From: Hippophae tibetana
Lineage: Eukaryota > Streptophyta > Magnoliopsida > Rosales > Elaeagnaceae
DNA: 64,000 bases
Reading direction: 5' to 3'
NCBI GenBank assembly: GCA_037013495.1
Contig: CM072804.1
Location: 33,954,501-34,018,500 of the forward strand
In this document: positions 11,170 to 21,504 of the stretch, piece by piece
How the letters are laid out: each line of letters opens with the position of its first letter
Position numbering within the stretch: position 1 is the stretch's first letter
Notes under the pieces: model-generated
Told to the model about the DNA's origin: nothing
Seen by the model: only the letters and a program-made list of their open reading frames with translations
The model's database searches: none
Made by a program: the position numbers and the translations under genes

Positions 11170-12703
11170 GTGATCTTTAGGAACTTCCCCAAATTAAAGT
11201 TCAGACAAAGCTCCGTTCAAAAAGATGTGATGATAAAAGGACTTCAGAAACAAATAGCAGAACTGCAACAAGCTTTCATAGCATGCCAAAGAGAGAACAA
11301 CAAGTTAAGATCCCGTTTAGAAAAAAAATGTGTGTTCAGACACATGGAGTTCATTCTACACACCCAATAGTCCCCAAATAGCACGAAAACCCTCTAGAAG
11401 GGAACGTCTATCTCGTGTCCATGATCCACATCAACACATAGATGTTGAGAAACATCCTCATTTCATTGTGGGGACCTCCAAAGTGAATCCTCCCGCTTGC
11501 AAACCTACAATTCAACCAATTCATCCTTATAACTTGAGTGACGTATTGGACAAAAAATTAAAGGAGATGGAAGATAAAATGTGGACGAGAGTTAACGATA
11601 GGCTTAAAAGGTATGAGAAGTCAAAGCCATTGGGTTACATTGAAAATGTTTGCAATCAATTATCTACATCACCTTTCTTAGATGTCATTGAATTAATGTT
11701 GCCTCCCCTGAAGTTTAATGCTTCCAAATGTCCCGCGTACAAAGGAACCAAAGATCCAGTAGCACACGTTCTTCAATTCAAAATGGGCATGGCCGTAGTA
11801 AGCCTTTCCAAAGACAAACGAGAATCAATGTATTGCAAACTATTTGCAACCACCTTCCAAGACTCGACCCAACAGTGGTTTATGGAATTGCCTCTAATAG
11901 TATTGTTAGTTTTGATGCTTTGGTCAAAGTATTCGTTACTAATTACGCTTGTAATAAACCCATCAAGAAAGAGTCACATCACTTGTTCTCAATCATCCAA
12001 GAGGAAGATGAGACAATCAAAGCTTACATATGAAGGTTCAAAACGAAGAAGATATAGATTAATCAATGCCTTGATTCCATAGCCATCGAAGCCTTTCGAA
12101 AAGGGAATCAAGTGTGATATCAACCTCTTTATAGAATTGAAAAAAACTACACCATGCTCCATCGAGGTGGTTTATAAGGAAACTCAAAAATTTGTTAATG
12201 TGGAAAGGGAAATGAAATCAAGAAAAATGTTGGTCAATAGAAACTTGAGAAGGCCATCCCCTATTAAGAAAGAAGAGAATAAAAGGCCTATTGGGGATAA
12301 ACGTCCCAATTTTCCCTGCTTCAAACCCACCTTACAGTCGAGAGGCAATTCAAAGACTTAGGGTCGTGCCTTATCTCCTTTTCGAGGACCACCCATACAC
12401 GTCACATTGGTATGGAATGCCTCAACAACATGAATTGGCCACATGCTATGAAAGTACACTTAGAAACCCGAATAATTATTGCGCGTTTCATAGAGATATA
12501 GGGCATTATACCCAAGATTGCCACCATTTAAAGTGGAAGATTAAGCACCTCCTTTCAGAAGGGTACCTAGAGGACATTATTGACAAAACTAGAAATCCTC
12601 AAAAGGTTCAAAGAGAGAAACTTGATCAAAGGATCAGAGCACTAGCTAACCCAATTCATAGGGAATCAAATAGAGAACACCCTTACCAGGGGATGTGGGA
12701 ATA
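11170..12703 (+). pseudogene. Tat-like gag with zinc knuckle, broken
   Basis: The gag domain is spread over several frames. An opening coiled-coil-like stretch (KGLQKQIAELQQAFIACQRE, from about 11,242) is followed by a segment ending in MLPPLKFNASKCPAYKGTKD and PVAHVLQFKMGMA (about 11,696-11,790). In another frame come VVYGIASNSIVSFDALVKVF and LFSIIQEEDETIKAY (to about 12,030). A CCHC-type knuckle, CAFHRDIGHYTQDC, is at about 12,481-12,522. These steps match gag of the Tat group. At least two frameshifts and several stops are present, so no full product can be made. Confidence 0.78.
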
Positions 12704-12849
12704 ATACACACCATTCATGGTGAACCTACCATGGCTGACCATACCAACAACTCCAGGAAAATGTATGCATGAAAGGCCCAAGATATGGGACATTTGGTCT
12801 ATAGCCTGAGACCTAAAGGCCCTGTTTACCCAATTACCTTTAAAGGTCG

Positions 12850-13196
12850 ATAATGCCTACCCCCTATGACGACCCTTTAGTGATCACTATGAAAATAGCT
12901 CATTTCGAGGTACGTAGAATATTAGTCGAAAATAGTAGCTCATCCAACCTCTTATACCTATCCACTTTGCTTGACATGGGCATAGACCCTAAAGAGATCA
13001 CTCGATAACAAATGTCGTTGGTCAGATTCAACGGTAGTGTAATGATGTCGGTAGGGACAATACGTTTTGAATACCCCACATCTTATAATGCCATTTTGGG
13101 CCACCCATGGGTACACAAAATGAAAGCAGTGCCTTCAACATATCAACTGATTAAGTACTCTATTGTCGACGGGGTAAGAGAAGTTGAAGGGGAGTA
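12850..13196 (+). pseudogene. Tat-like aspartic protease remnant
   Basis: The reading YDDPLVITMKIAHFEVRRIL followed by VENSSSSNLLYLSTL occupies the place of the protease active site, where VDNGSS is usual, so the catalytic Asp-Gly pair is not intact (ENSS). It continues with SLVRFNGSVMMSVGTIRF and PTSYNAILGHPWVHKMKAVP, the conserved second half of the Tat protease. A stop near 13,006 breaks the frame. It follows gag and precedes no pol domain. Confidence 0.72.
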
Positions 13197-13376
13197 AGAT
13201 AGGGCATAAAGTTGTTAGAATGCCGATGTGAAGAATGTGCTACCCTAATATTTGAAATAGAAATTAAAGAACAAAGCTCATCCCAACAAGACTAAGAAAC
13301 TACGTATAGGTGAACATATTACGTTGGAAGTCCACAGTGAATATGACGTGTTTCATATAAGGAAAATAGAGAACGT

Positions 13377-13769
13377 GATGAGTACTTAAAAATCACTAAA
13401 ATTATCATGATTTAATGTACTTTAATTGATTACATAGATTTATATTTCTATGATTTTATCATATTTTTATATAAATTTATCGTTTCAGAATCACAGGTAT
13501 ATTTATTGTTTTTCAGGTATTTTAATTCAAAAATAACTTAAAGACTTGAAGAAAAAAATATTTGAGGCAATACATCACAAATATATTGAGAAAATAAATA
13601 AGAAAGAGTCAAAAATATGGAAAACAAATGGGTTTAAAATGTCAAAAAGATCAAAATTGCACGAGTAGCCGCACAACCATGCCAAGAAACGCGTGCAGCG
13701 TGTCCAGACGTGTTGAGAAACACACTCAGTCTCTAATGCAACCGTCATCGGGTCGAATTTCACGCGCTA
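13377..13769 (+). repeat. 5' part of an LTR-B copy
   Basis: It starts TGATGAGTACTTAAAAATCACTAAAATTA, as does the full LTR-B at 57,195. The two agree through AATACATCACAA and into the GC-richer central block. The copy stops where the 3' LTR of element T begins. It therefore represents the first quarter of an Athila-type LTR inserted in element T and later truncated. Confidence 0.7.
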
Positions 13770-13779
13770 TGGGATAACA

Positions 13780-14170
13780 TGGTTATAGTGACTGGATTAA
13801 CAATGGCCTGGGCTCAACGAGCTTAGTAAAACATACAACCCAGTTGATAGAGTATCTCGGTATCCAACTATGAGGTCTTAGACGTCAAGACCTGATGAAA
13901 TTGTGAGATCCCAACGTGATCACCGTCCTCTCTCTCTCTCCATAAGCAACCTATGTATAACAACCTTCTTTTATCTATATGTAACGACCTAACAATGTAA
14001 CACATATGTCGATCTATTTTTTGTTTAAATTAGTTCATATGTAATTTTATCATGTTTAATCTTATATCCATGTTGTATAATAAGTAGCTTGCCACATACG
14101 TGTGATGTTATACATATATATACATCTTAAATAAGGAGAATATAAGATCTCATTCAGTTACCTAAATTTA
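13780..14170 (+). repeat. 3' LTR of element T, truncated
   Basis: This is the second copy of the LTR at 10,429, sharing start and internal blocks. It stops at CCTAAATTTA, where copia LTR sequence begins. The last part of the LTR is missing. Confidence 0.72.
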
Positions 14171-14171
14171 T

Positions 14172-14801
14172 GAATTAAATTGCATGTTTCTTCCGTTCTA
14201 TTCTGCTTCCTTCTCTGAATTGATTTTTTTTCTATTGCTCTTCCTCTTCTTCGACCGTTTCTCTACATCAATTCTTTTTTCCGTTTCTATATGATTCTTC
14301 TATGAATAGAGAAGAAATCAGAAAAGGAAAACATAAAAAGAAGAATAAGCAAGATTTGTGAAAGAAAAGGGAAACTGCGAGGAAGAGAAGAAGAAAAAGA
14401 AGAAAGAGAAAATAGAAAAGAAAAGAAAAGAAGAAGAATGAGAGAAGTACAATAAGGTATGTTTTTATATATATATATATTATTTTGGTTGTATATTTTT
14501 TTATCTAGAGTTAGGTTCTTTCAATAGAGTTTAAATACTTTAAAGTTCGTAGAATAATAAACTATGATGTAAGTTTATTATTATTTAATCGTTATATCTT
14601 GAGAAATAAATTTTCATCGTTCTCAAACACTCACACTCAGTAGAAAATTATCTTAAAGATAATGTGTGATACAGAGGCCTCGATTATTATTTTATTTATA
14701 TATTATTTAAATTTTATATTTATATATTTATGTATATTTCTAATTTTTATAATAAATTATTTTATTCTTAAATTGTTTCTCCGATTATTATTTCTAACAA
14801 T
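14172..14801 (+). repeat. 5' LTR of the copia element, left end truncated
   Basis: It aligns with the 3' LTR from TGAATTAAATTGC to TTCTAACA. A purine-rich tract (about 14,310-14,455, mostly G and A) is shared. The TATA-like TATAAATA of the 3' LTR (20,229-20,236) reads TATGAATA here. Confidence 0.75.
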
Positions 14802-15370
14802 CTTAATATACTTTTACACTTACTTTTGGACAAACAAATACAAAAAGTTTTTTAATAAATATTATAAGACAAACATATTATTTATAATTTGTTATATTTA
14901 TCTTTTATGTTCTATATATGTTATACTATATATATTCTATTATAATTACTGTTCAATTTTTACAAATTTATTAATTTATTTCATCATATATATTTAATAT
15001 TAATTTTACACTTATATTAAATTACTTGCACTTTATTTATTTGTGTTCATCGTTTTTTGTATTGTTGTTATTATTAATTATTTTATATAATTATATTTTT
15101 TTACTGATATTTTATATTAAATATTTTGTTTTCTTTATTTATTTTGTGTTACTAATCTTAATATTCTTTGCTTTATATTTCTATTTTTTTTACTATATAT
15201 ATATTAATTTATATATATATGTATATTATAATTAAATAAATTGTTTTATTTTAAAATTATTTAATTAATGAAATTATAAATATATATGTAAATTAACATA
15301 TTTCTATCATCTATTTATTGAATATATATATATTGTTTTCTTAAATTGCTTTTTGTGTATCAAACAAAAT
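14802..15370. other. Extremely AT-rich block after the copia 5' LTR
   Basis: The expected copia primer-binding site (TGGTATCAGAGC-like) is absent. Instead the block consists of TTTATATT-type sequence with two long but low-complexity open frames (14,662-14,997 and 15,026-15,235), rich in Phe, Ile, Leu and Tyr. They look like a compositional artefact. The block may be an insertion or expanded leader. Confidence 0.5.
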
Positions 15371-15387
15371 ATAAAGAAAAAGATTAT

Positions 15388-16400
15388 GCAATCAGAAATG
15401 ATAACTCTAGTGTCCTAAACTGAAAACCCAACTATGAATGTTGTTGATCCTACTATGGGTGGTTCTACTATGAACCAAATGAGGAGATCTTCTGTGGCTC
15501 ATAGGGTAACCCCAATGTTATGAGTTTCTATTCCAATGATCCATGTTATGGTAGAGAGATCGAAGAAGTTTAATGGTTTGAACTTCAAGAGATGAAAGAG
15601 TAAGATGATGTTCTATCTCACTACCTTGAATTTAGCAAGATTCTTGATTAAAGAAGCTCCTGATCAACTTGAGGGTGAACAAGATTTTGAGTTTGCTAGT
15701 GCTATTGAAGCATGGAAGCATTTTGATTATCTATGTTGGAACTATATTCTGATTAGTCTAACCAATTTATTGTACAATGAGTACAATAAGGAAAAAACGA
15801 CCAAAGACTTATAGGAATCATTGGACTAGAAGTATGAAACTAAAAATATCAGTGCCAAGAAATTGTTAGTTGGTCGCTTTCTTGATTATAAAATGGTGGA
15901 CTTTAAATCAATATGCATTCAAGCACGTGAGATCCAAGATATCATAACATAGATTTATGATGGAGGGATGGTACTTAGTGAAACCTTCCAAGTTGTAGCC
16001 ATTATTGAAAGTTTGCCCTATTTATGGATAGAGTTCAAGGCCTACCTTAAGCACAAGCGAAAGGAAGTGTCTTTGAAAGACTTTATGATAAGATTCAAAG
16101 TGGAAAAAGACACCAAGGATTCTTCTAAAATAGGTTATATCCCATCAACACCCAAGGCTAATGTGATGGAACACGGTTAAAGTTCCAAACATAATAAAAA
16201 TAAGGGCAAGGGCAAGCTGGATAAAGGGTCTAAATTGGGACCTAGGGAAGAAAATTTTAAGAAGTCAGGCTTCAAAGGGATTTACTTTAACTATCAAAGG
16301 ATAAGATATAAAGCCCCAGACTGTAAGTTTCCAAAAAGAAACAGAAACCATGAGACAAACATGGTTGATGACATCACTCATGATATTTATGACATTGACT
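15388..16400 (+). pseudogene. Copia gag, broken
   Basis: Gag reading starts near 15,388 and includes KKFNGLNFKR, SAIEAWKHFDYLCWNYIL and FQVVAIIESLP with YLWIEFKAYLKHKRKEVSLK. These match the conserved gag of common plant copia elements. The zinc knuckle at about 16,280-16,345 has the shape of CxxCxxxGHxxxxC, but reads YFNYQRIRYKAPDC, with two Cys changed to Tyr and Gly-His changed, so RNA binding would be lost. Stops at 15,811, 15,949 and 16,178 interrupt the frame. Confidence 0.8.
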
Positions 16401-16980
16401 TGTGTGTAATCATTTTTGAGGTAAACTTGGTGAGATCAAACCCAAAGGAGTGGTGGATTGACATTGGTGCAACAAGGCATGTATGCTCAAATAAAGAGTT
16501 ATTCACTACTTTTGAAGTAGTGAAAGATGGAGAGAAGTTCTTCATAGGAAATTCTACCACATAAGCCATTCAAGGGCAAGTCTAGGTCAAACTGAAGATG
16601 ACATATTGAAAGGAGCTTCCATTAAACAATGTACTCTATGTGCCTAACATTTGTAAGAATCTTGTTTCTGGCTCATTGCTAAATAAGCATAGCTTTCGAA
16701 TGGTATTTGAATCTGACAAGGTCATTATGACAAAAATGGGATGTTTATGGGGAAGAGATATGTATCTGATGAGCTATTTAAGCTCAATGCAATGACTATA
16801 AAAGCTAAGAATATTAATAAGATTAATTTTTCTGCTTATATGCTTGAGTCTTCCAACTTGTGGTATGGTATACTAGGTCATATTAATTAGGATACATTGC
16901 GGAGACTAATTAACATGGAACACATACACTCATTCCAAATAGATTCAAAGCATAAGTGTGAGACTTATATTTAGGCAAAA
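16401..16980 (+). pseudogene. Copia protease and GAG-pre-integrase remnant
   Basis: The protease active site appears as WWIDIGATRHVC (about 16,451-16,486), where DTGAT or DSGAT is usual. The Thr or Ser after the catalytic Asp is replaced by Ile. Further on are [20 protein letters not shown] and a decayed stretch with several stops leading to the integrase. Confidence 0.75.
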
Positions 16981-17743
16981 ATGACTAGGTCATCGTTTCA
17001 TTCGATCGAATGGAACACTGAACCCCTTGAATTAATTCATAATGATCTATGTGATTTAAAATTTCTTCAAACAAGAGGTGACAATAAGTATTTTATTACT
17101 TTTGTTGATGATAGCAGGAAATATTGCTATGTGTATTTGCTTAAAAGCAAAGATGAAACTATAGATAAATTTATTCTTTATAAAATAGAAGTTGAAAATC
17201 AACTCAACAAGAAAATCAAGGTACTACATAGTAATCGTGATGGTGAATATGAGGCACCATTTGGTGAATTCTGTGCACAACACGGAGTTATTCATGAAAC
17301 CACAACGCCTTATTCACCTCAGCAAAATGGAGTTATTGAATGTAAGAATCATACCTTGAAAGAAATGATGAATGCAATGCTATTAAGTTCTAGGTTATCA
17401 CAAAACTTGTGAGAGGAAGCTATTTTTGCAACTAACTACCTTTTAAATAAGATACCCCGAAAAAAAGACACATAAGACACCGTATGAATTATTTAAAGGA
17501 ATGGTACCTTCCTATAAATATTTACGAGTGATAGGGTGTCTTGCAAAAGTGGTTGTACCTATACCTAAGAAGGTGAAAATAGGTCCAAAAACAATAGATT
17601 GCATCTTCATTGGATATGCACATAATAGTAGTGCTTATCAATTTCTTGTGCATGAGTCAAAGATCCCAATTATACACAAGAACACAATAATGGAATCAAG
17701 GAATGCATCATTCTTTGAAAATGTATTTCCATGTAAATCTTAA
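16981..17743 (+). pseudogene. Copia integrase core, broken
   Basis: The frame at 16,981-17,412 reads [20 protein letters not shown], then [20 protein letters not shown], then [19 protein letters not shown] and [20 protein letters not shown]. The first Asp and the Glu of the D,D-35-E triad are present (HNDLCD and NGVIECKN). The second Asp, normally in SDRGGEY, is Asn here. A stop at 17,410 and a frameshift before 17,501 separate the C-terminal part (PSYKYLRVIGCLAKV, IDCIFIGYAHNSSAYQF). The enzyme would be inactive. Confidence 0.82.
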
Positions 17744-17783
17744 GGAGAATCAAGTTCATCTAAACGAACATATGGGACTATGA

Positions 17784-18869
17784 ATGAAGATAGTCAAAAC
17801 AAAGAACCTAAATAAGAGGTTGAGGTTGAACTCAGACGTATCAAGAGGGCTAGGAAAGAAACGTCCTATGGTCCATATATTTTTGACCTATTTGCTAGAA
17901 AGTGAACCTCAAACCTACGAAGAGGTTGTGAATTCTTCTGAAGGTCTTCAATGGCAAGAAGCCATTAATAGTGAAATTGAGTCCATTCTGCAAAATCACA
18001 CTTGGGAACTAGTTGATTTACCTCCAAGTAGTAAAACACTAGGGTCTAAATGGATTTTCACATGAAAACATAAATCATATGGATCAATTGATAAGTATAA
18101 GGCTAGACTTGTTATTAAGGAATACAAACAACGATATGGCCTTGATTACATTGATAATTATTCTCTTGTGACAAGAATAACATCTATAATGATGATAATT
18201 GCTATCACAGCTCTACAAAATCTTAAAATACATCAAATGGATGTAAAGACAGCCTTTCTAAATAGAGAGTTAGATGATGAAATCTACATGGACCAACCCA
18301 AGGGTTTTTCATGCCTAGGGAAAGAAGGAAATGTTTGTAAATTGTTGAAGTCTTTATATGGCTTGAAACAAGCACCAAAACAATGCCATGAAAAGTTTGA
18401 TAATGTCATGAGGAAAAATGACTTTAAAATCAACGAATGTGACAAATGTGTATATGTCAAGGACAAAGTAGATGGTTATGTTATCTTGTGTATTTATGTT
18501 GATGATATGCTAATTGTAGGTACTAATGATCAAATGATCAAATCTACTAAGTCTATGTTGAATTCAAGGTTTGATATGAAAGATATGAGACTTACTGATA
18601 TAATTCTAGGAATTAAGATATCAAGCAATTTTATTCTAAGTCAATGTCATTATGTTGACAAAATACTTGAAAAATTCAACAAGGGTGATTCTGGAATTGT
18701 GAGAACACCAGTAGATGTAAATCTACATCTATCTAAAAATAAAATTGAGAGTGTGTCTAAACTAGAATATTCTAAAGTGATAGGAAGTCTTATGTACTTG
18801 ATGAGTTGTACGAGACCAGACATAACTTATGTTGTAAGAAAAATAAGTAGATATACTAGTAATCCATGA
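17784..18869 (+). pseudogene. Copia reverse transcriptase, broken
   Basis: The reading enters the RT domain at EVVNSSEGLQWQEAINSEIE and continues to LGSKWIFT, where a stop lies at 18,063-18,065. It resumes at 18,168 with HQMDVKTAFLNREL, GFSCLGKEGNVCKLLKSLYG and LKQAP, and the catalytic CIYVDDMLIVGTND (around 18,490-18,530). It ends with YSKVIGSLMYLMSCTRPDIT. The YVDD motif is intact, but a stop and a frameshift precede it. RNase H follows directly. Confidence 0.85.
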
Positions 18870-19400
18870 TCTGATGATTGGAAAGGTATTAGAAGACTAC
18901 TTAGATACTTAAGATATACACGTAGCGATGGACTACACTACATAAGATATCCAGCTGTATTAGAAGGATACAGTGATGCCAATTGGATATCTGATATGAA
19001 AGACTCAAAGTCTATCAGTGGATATGTATTCATACTGGGTGGTGCATGAAGTCCTCTAAATAGACATGCATTGCTAGATCCATGATGTAATCTGAGTTCA
19101 TCACTTTGGATAAATGTGGCGAATAAGCCGAATAGCTATGCAATTTTGTAGAGAATATTCCTAAGTAGGTAAAGCTTGTACTTGCAATATGCATTCATTG
19201 TGATAGTCAATCTGCTATTGGCATGGCACAAAAAATATGTATAATGGTAAGTCTCGATATATACGTCTTATACATAATACCATTAGAGAACTACTCTTAA
19301 TGAGGGTTATCTCTATTGACTATGTGAATTCAAAGGATAACATAGTAGATCCCTTAAATAAAGGGTTAAATCAAGAGTTAATTGATAAGTCATCGAGATG
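18870..19400 (+). pseudogene. Copia RNase H region, decayed
   Basis: Recognisable words are [20 protein letters not shown] and [20 protein letters not shown] with YVFILGGA (to about 19,047), as in the copia RNase H. Stops are frequent after 19,047. The far end reads as a broken LNEGYLY and SRLIDK-like tail. Confidence 0.75.
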
Positions 19401-20020
19401 AATGAGACTAAAGCCCATGAATGAATAAGGATTTGCAAAGGAAACCCAACTTAATTGACTGGAGATCTCAAGATCTAGGCTCAAAGGGACAACCTAATTG
19501 TAAAGACTTAGTGAGATCACTGTAGGGGTTTACCCTTAAGTCCATTCATATGATGAAAATAGTGATACCCGTAAGATATAGGATAAGCTAAGGCTTTTAA
19601 TGATTCTTATGAAGAGAATACCGAGTAGAGTATGCGGGTTACTCTTTGCGAATTACTTTTAAAGATAAAAGATCACCTATGTGAGGGAAGAGTGGGGCCA
19701 CTTCGAAAGAGAATTGTATAGGGCTTAATTCTTTATAGACTCTCATAGAACCTGACATATGTTCATGACCAAAATGAACATAATAGTGAGAACTGAATTG
19801 TGTCAGGAAAGATTATTGTGTAAAGTATGTCATTGCTTACATAAATGATAGAAAAGTTGTAAGCAATGACAATCGCGTCTACTGGTGAGTTAGTAAGGTA
19901 AATATACTTTCACAAGGGAAGGTTCAAAGAGTAACACCTACTTATCCTATGCAGGTTTCAATCCGTTAAACTCTATTTCTGTGTCAAAAATTGATTTAAA
20001 ATTTATATCAATTTTATTTG
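19401..20020. other. Copia 3' untranslated region
   Basis: This stretch between RNase H and the polypurine tract has no long frame. It is the place where this copia group carries a conserved non-coding 3' leader. I see no extra gene in it. Confidence 0.55.
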
Positions 20021-20030
20021 TGTGGGGGAT
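20021..20030 (+). promoter_or_regulatory. Polypurine tract of the copia element
   Basis: TGTGGGGGAT directly precedes the TG of the 3' LTR. Such tracts prime plus-strand DNA synthesis. Confidence 0.75.
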
Positions 20031-20762
20031 TGTTGAAATATTTTGAATTAAATTGCTAAACGTTTTTATCTTAAATCAGAAACATAAATTTTAGTTTTGA
20101 ATTAAATTGCCTATTTCTTCTGTTATGCTCTGCTTCCATTTCTGAATTGATTATTTTTCCATTGTTCTTCCTCTTCTCTGGTCGTTTCTCTGTATCAATT
20201 CTCTTTTTCGTTTCTGTATGATTTTTCTATAAATAGAAAAAAATCAGAGAAGGAAAAACACAAAAAAAACAAGATTTGAGAAAGAAAAGAAAAAAAAACA
20301 GAGAAAAAAGAAGCTACGAGAAAGAGAAGAAAAAGAAGAGGAAAAAGGGAAGAAGAAGAGGAAAATGGAAGAAGAAAGAGCAAAAAGAAAAGAAAAGAAA
20401 AAGAAAGAAAGGAAAAATAAAACGAAGTACCATAAGGTATATTTATATATATATGTACTATTTATTATTGTTTTGGTTGTATACTTTCTATTTAGAGTTA
20501 TGTTCTTTCGATGGAGTTCGGGTACTTTAAAGTTCGTAGAATAATAAATTATGATGTAAGTTTATTATTATTTAATTGTTGTATCTTGAGAGATAAATTT
20601 CGTCATTCTCAAACACCCACGGTGAGCGAAAAAATTATCTTAAAGACACTGTGTTATACACAGTCCTCGATTATTATTTTATTTATATATTATTTAAATT
20701 ATATATATATATTAATTAAATACTTTCATTTTTAATTTCTTTGTCAATTATTATTCCTAACA
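20031..20762 (+). repeat. 3' LTR of the copia element
   Basis: The LTR runs from TGTTGAAATA to CCTAACA. It contains a TATAAATA box (20,229-20,236) followed by a purine-rich tract of about 160 bases (20,240-20,420). Its right end lies 28 bases before the hAT insertion. Without the hAT element it would lie about 400 bp upstream of the transporter start codon and point toward it. Confidence 0.82.
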
Positions 20763-21504
20763 ATACCCACCTATGTGACTCAATTGTGTGTAGGGATGGG
20801 CACGGGGACGGGTGGGGATAGATTTGAATATAACCGTCCCCGAACCGAATTATAAAATATATCCCCAAAATTGCCCAAAAACTGTTGCAGTTCAGGGATA
20901 GTTTTTTACCCGCGGTTAACACTTCGGGACAGTTATTAAAAAAACCAAAAAAACCGTTTTTCAAAATCCTATTCAATTGAGCTCTTTTTAGCAATGCAAT
21001 CCAACTAAAACAAATGGTTGATATTGAACTTGATATCTCAATTTGTTATTTAAATTTGTTATTTTGAGTTTATAATTAAAAATTTAACATTTAATAATAT
21101 ATATTTCTATAAATCTAGATAAGATTAAATACATATCAATAAAAAACACAAGATATAAATAAAATATTACAAATTAATACAAATATTGAAAACTAAATAA
21201 ATAAATTTAAGAAAACTTCAAGTACAATAAATCAAAACTTCTTTCTTCTAATTATTTATCAAATGCAAGAGTATCCTGCAAAAATCAAACATATAAAATC
21301 AATTTTATAAACCAAAATAATAAATTGATTAATCAATAATGTAATTTTTTTACCCCAACATCATCTTCTGCAATATTAATAGTGGAAGCAGATGAACCAA
21401 GAGATAACATATCTAAATAAATTATAAAATATTTGAATACATAATTAAATAATTAATATATAATACATAAAACAAGTGTTAATAAAATATAATATGTACA
21501 AGTA

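Larger units (their letters stand above)
10429..14170 (+). mobile_element. Pol-less Tat-like Ty3/gypsy element (element T)
   Basis: Two copies of an LTR of about 400 bp flank a gag-protease region. Both start TGGTTAYAGTGA (10,429 and 13,780) and share AACGAGCTTAGTAAA and CCTAACAATGTAACA. A primer-binding site, TGGCACCGGCTGTGGGAA (10,875-10,892), follows the 5' LTR. Gag and a zinc knuckle are readable, then a short protease-like region. No reverse transcriptase, RNase H or integrase is present. A fragment of LTR-B (13,377-13,769) lies between the protease and the 3' LTR, so an Athila-like element probably inserted first and a deletion then removed pol. The LTR copies have diverged noticeably, so the insertion is old. 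Confidence 0.78.
14172..20762 (+). mobile_element. Degenerate Ty1/copia retrotransposon with two LTRs
   Basis: Two related LTRs (14,172-14,801 and 20,031-20,762) flank gag, protease, integrase, reverse transcriptase and RNase H in copia order on the plus strand. A polypurine tract TGTGGGGGAT lies directly before the 3' LTR, which starts TGTTGAAATA and ends CCTAACA. The 5' LTR lacks the first 60 or so bases. After it I see no primer-binding site, but about 560 bp of extremely AT-rich sequence. Every domain contains stops or frameshifts, so it is non-autonomous and old. I did not find a target duplication because the left end is truncated. Confidence 0.85.

Noticed and set aside
14662-15235. 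Two long open frames rich in Phe, Ile, Leu and Tyr
   Set aside because: They are produced by extremely AT-rich sequence lacking stops by chance; low complexity and no recognisable domain.
20276-20530. An 84-codon Lys/Arg/Glu-rich frame in the copia LTR
   Set aside because: It is a by-product of the purine-rich tract inside the LTR; the equivalent stretch in the 5' LTR is not open.
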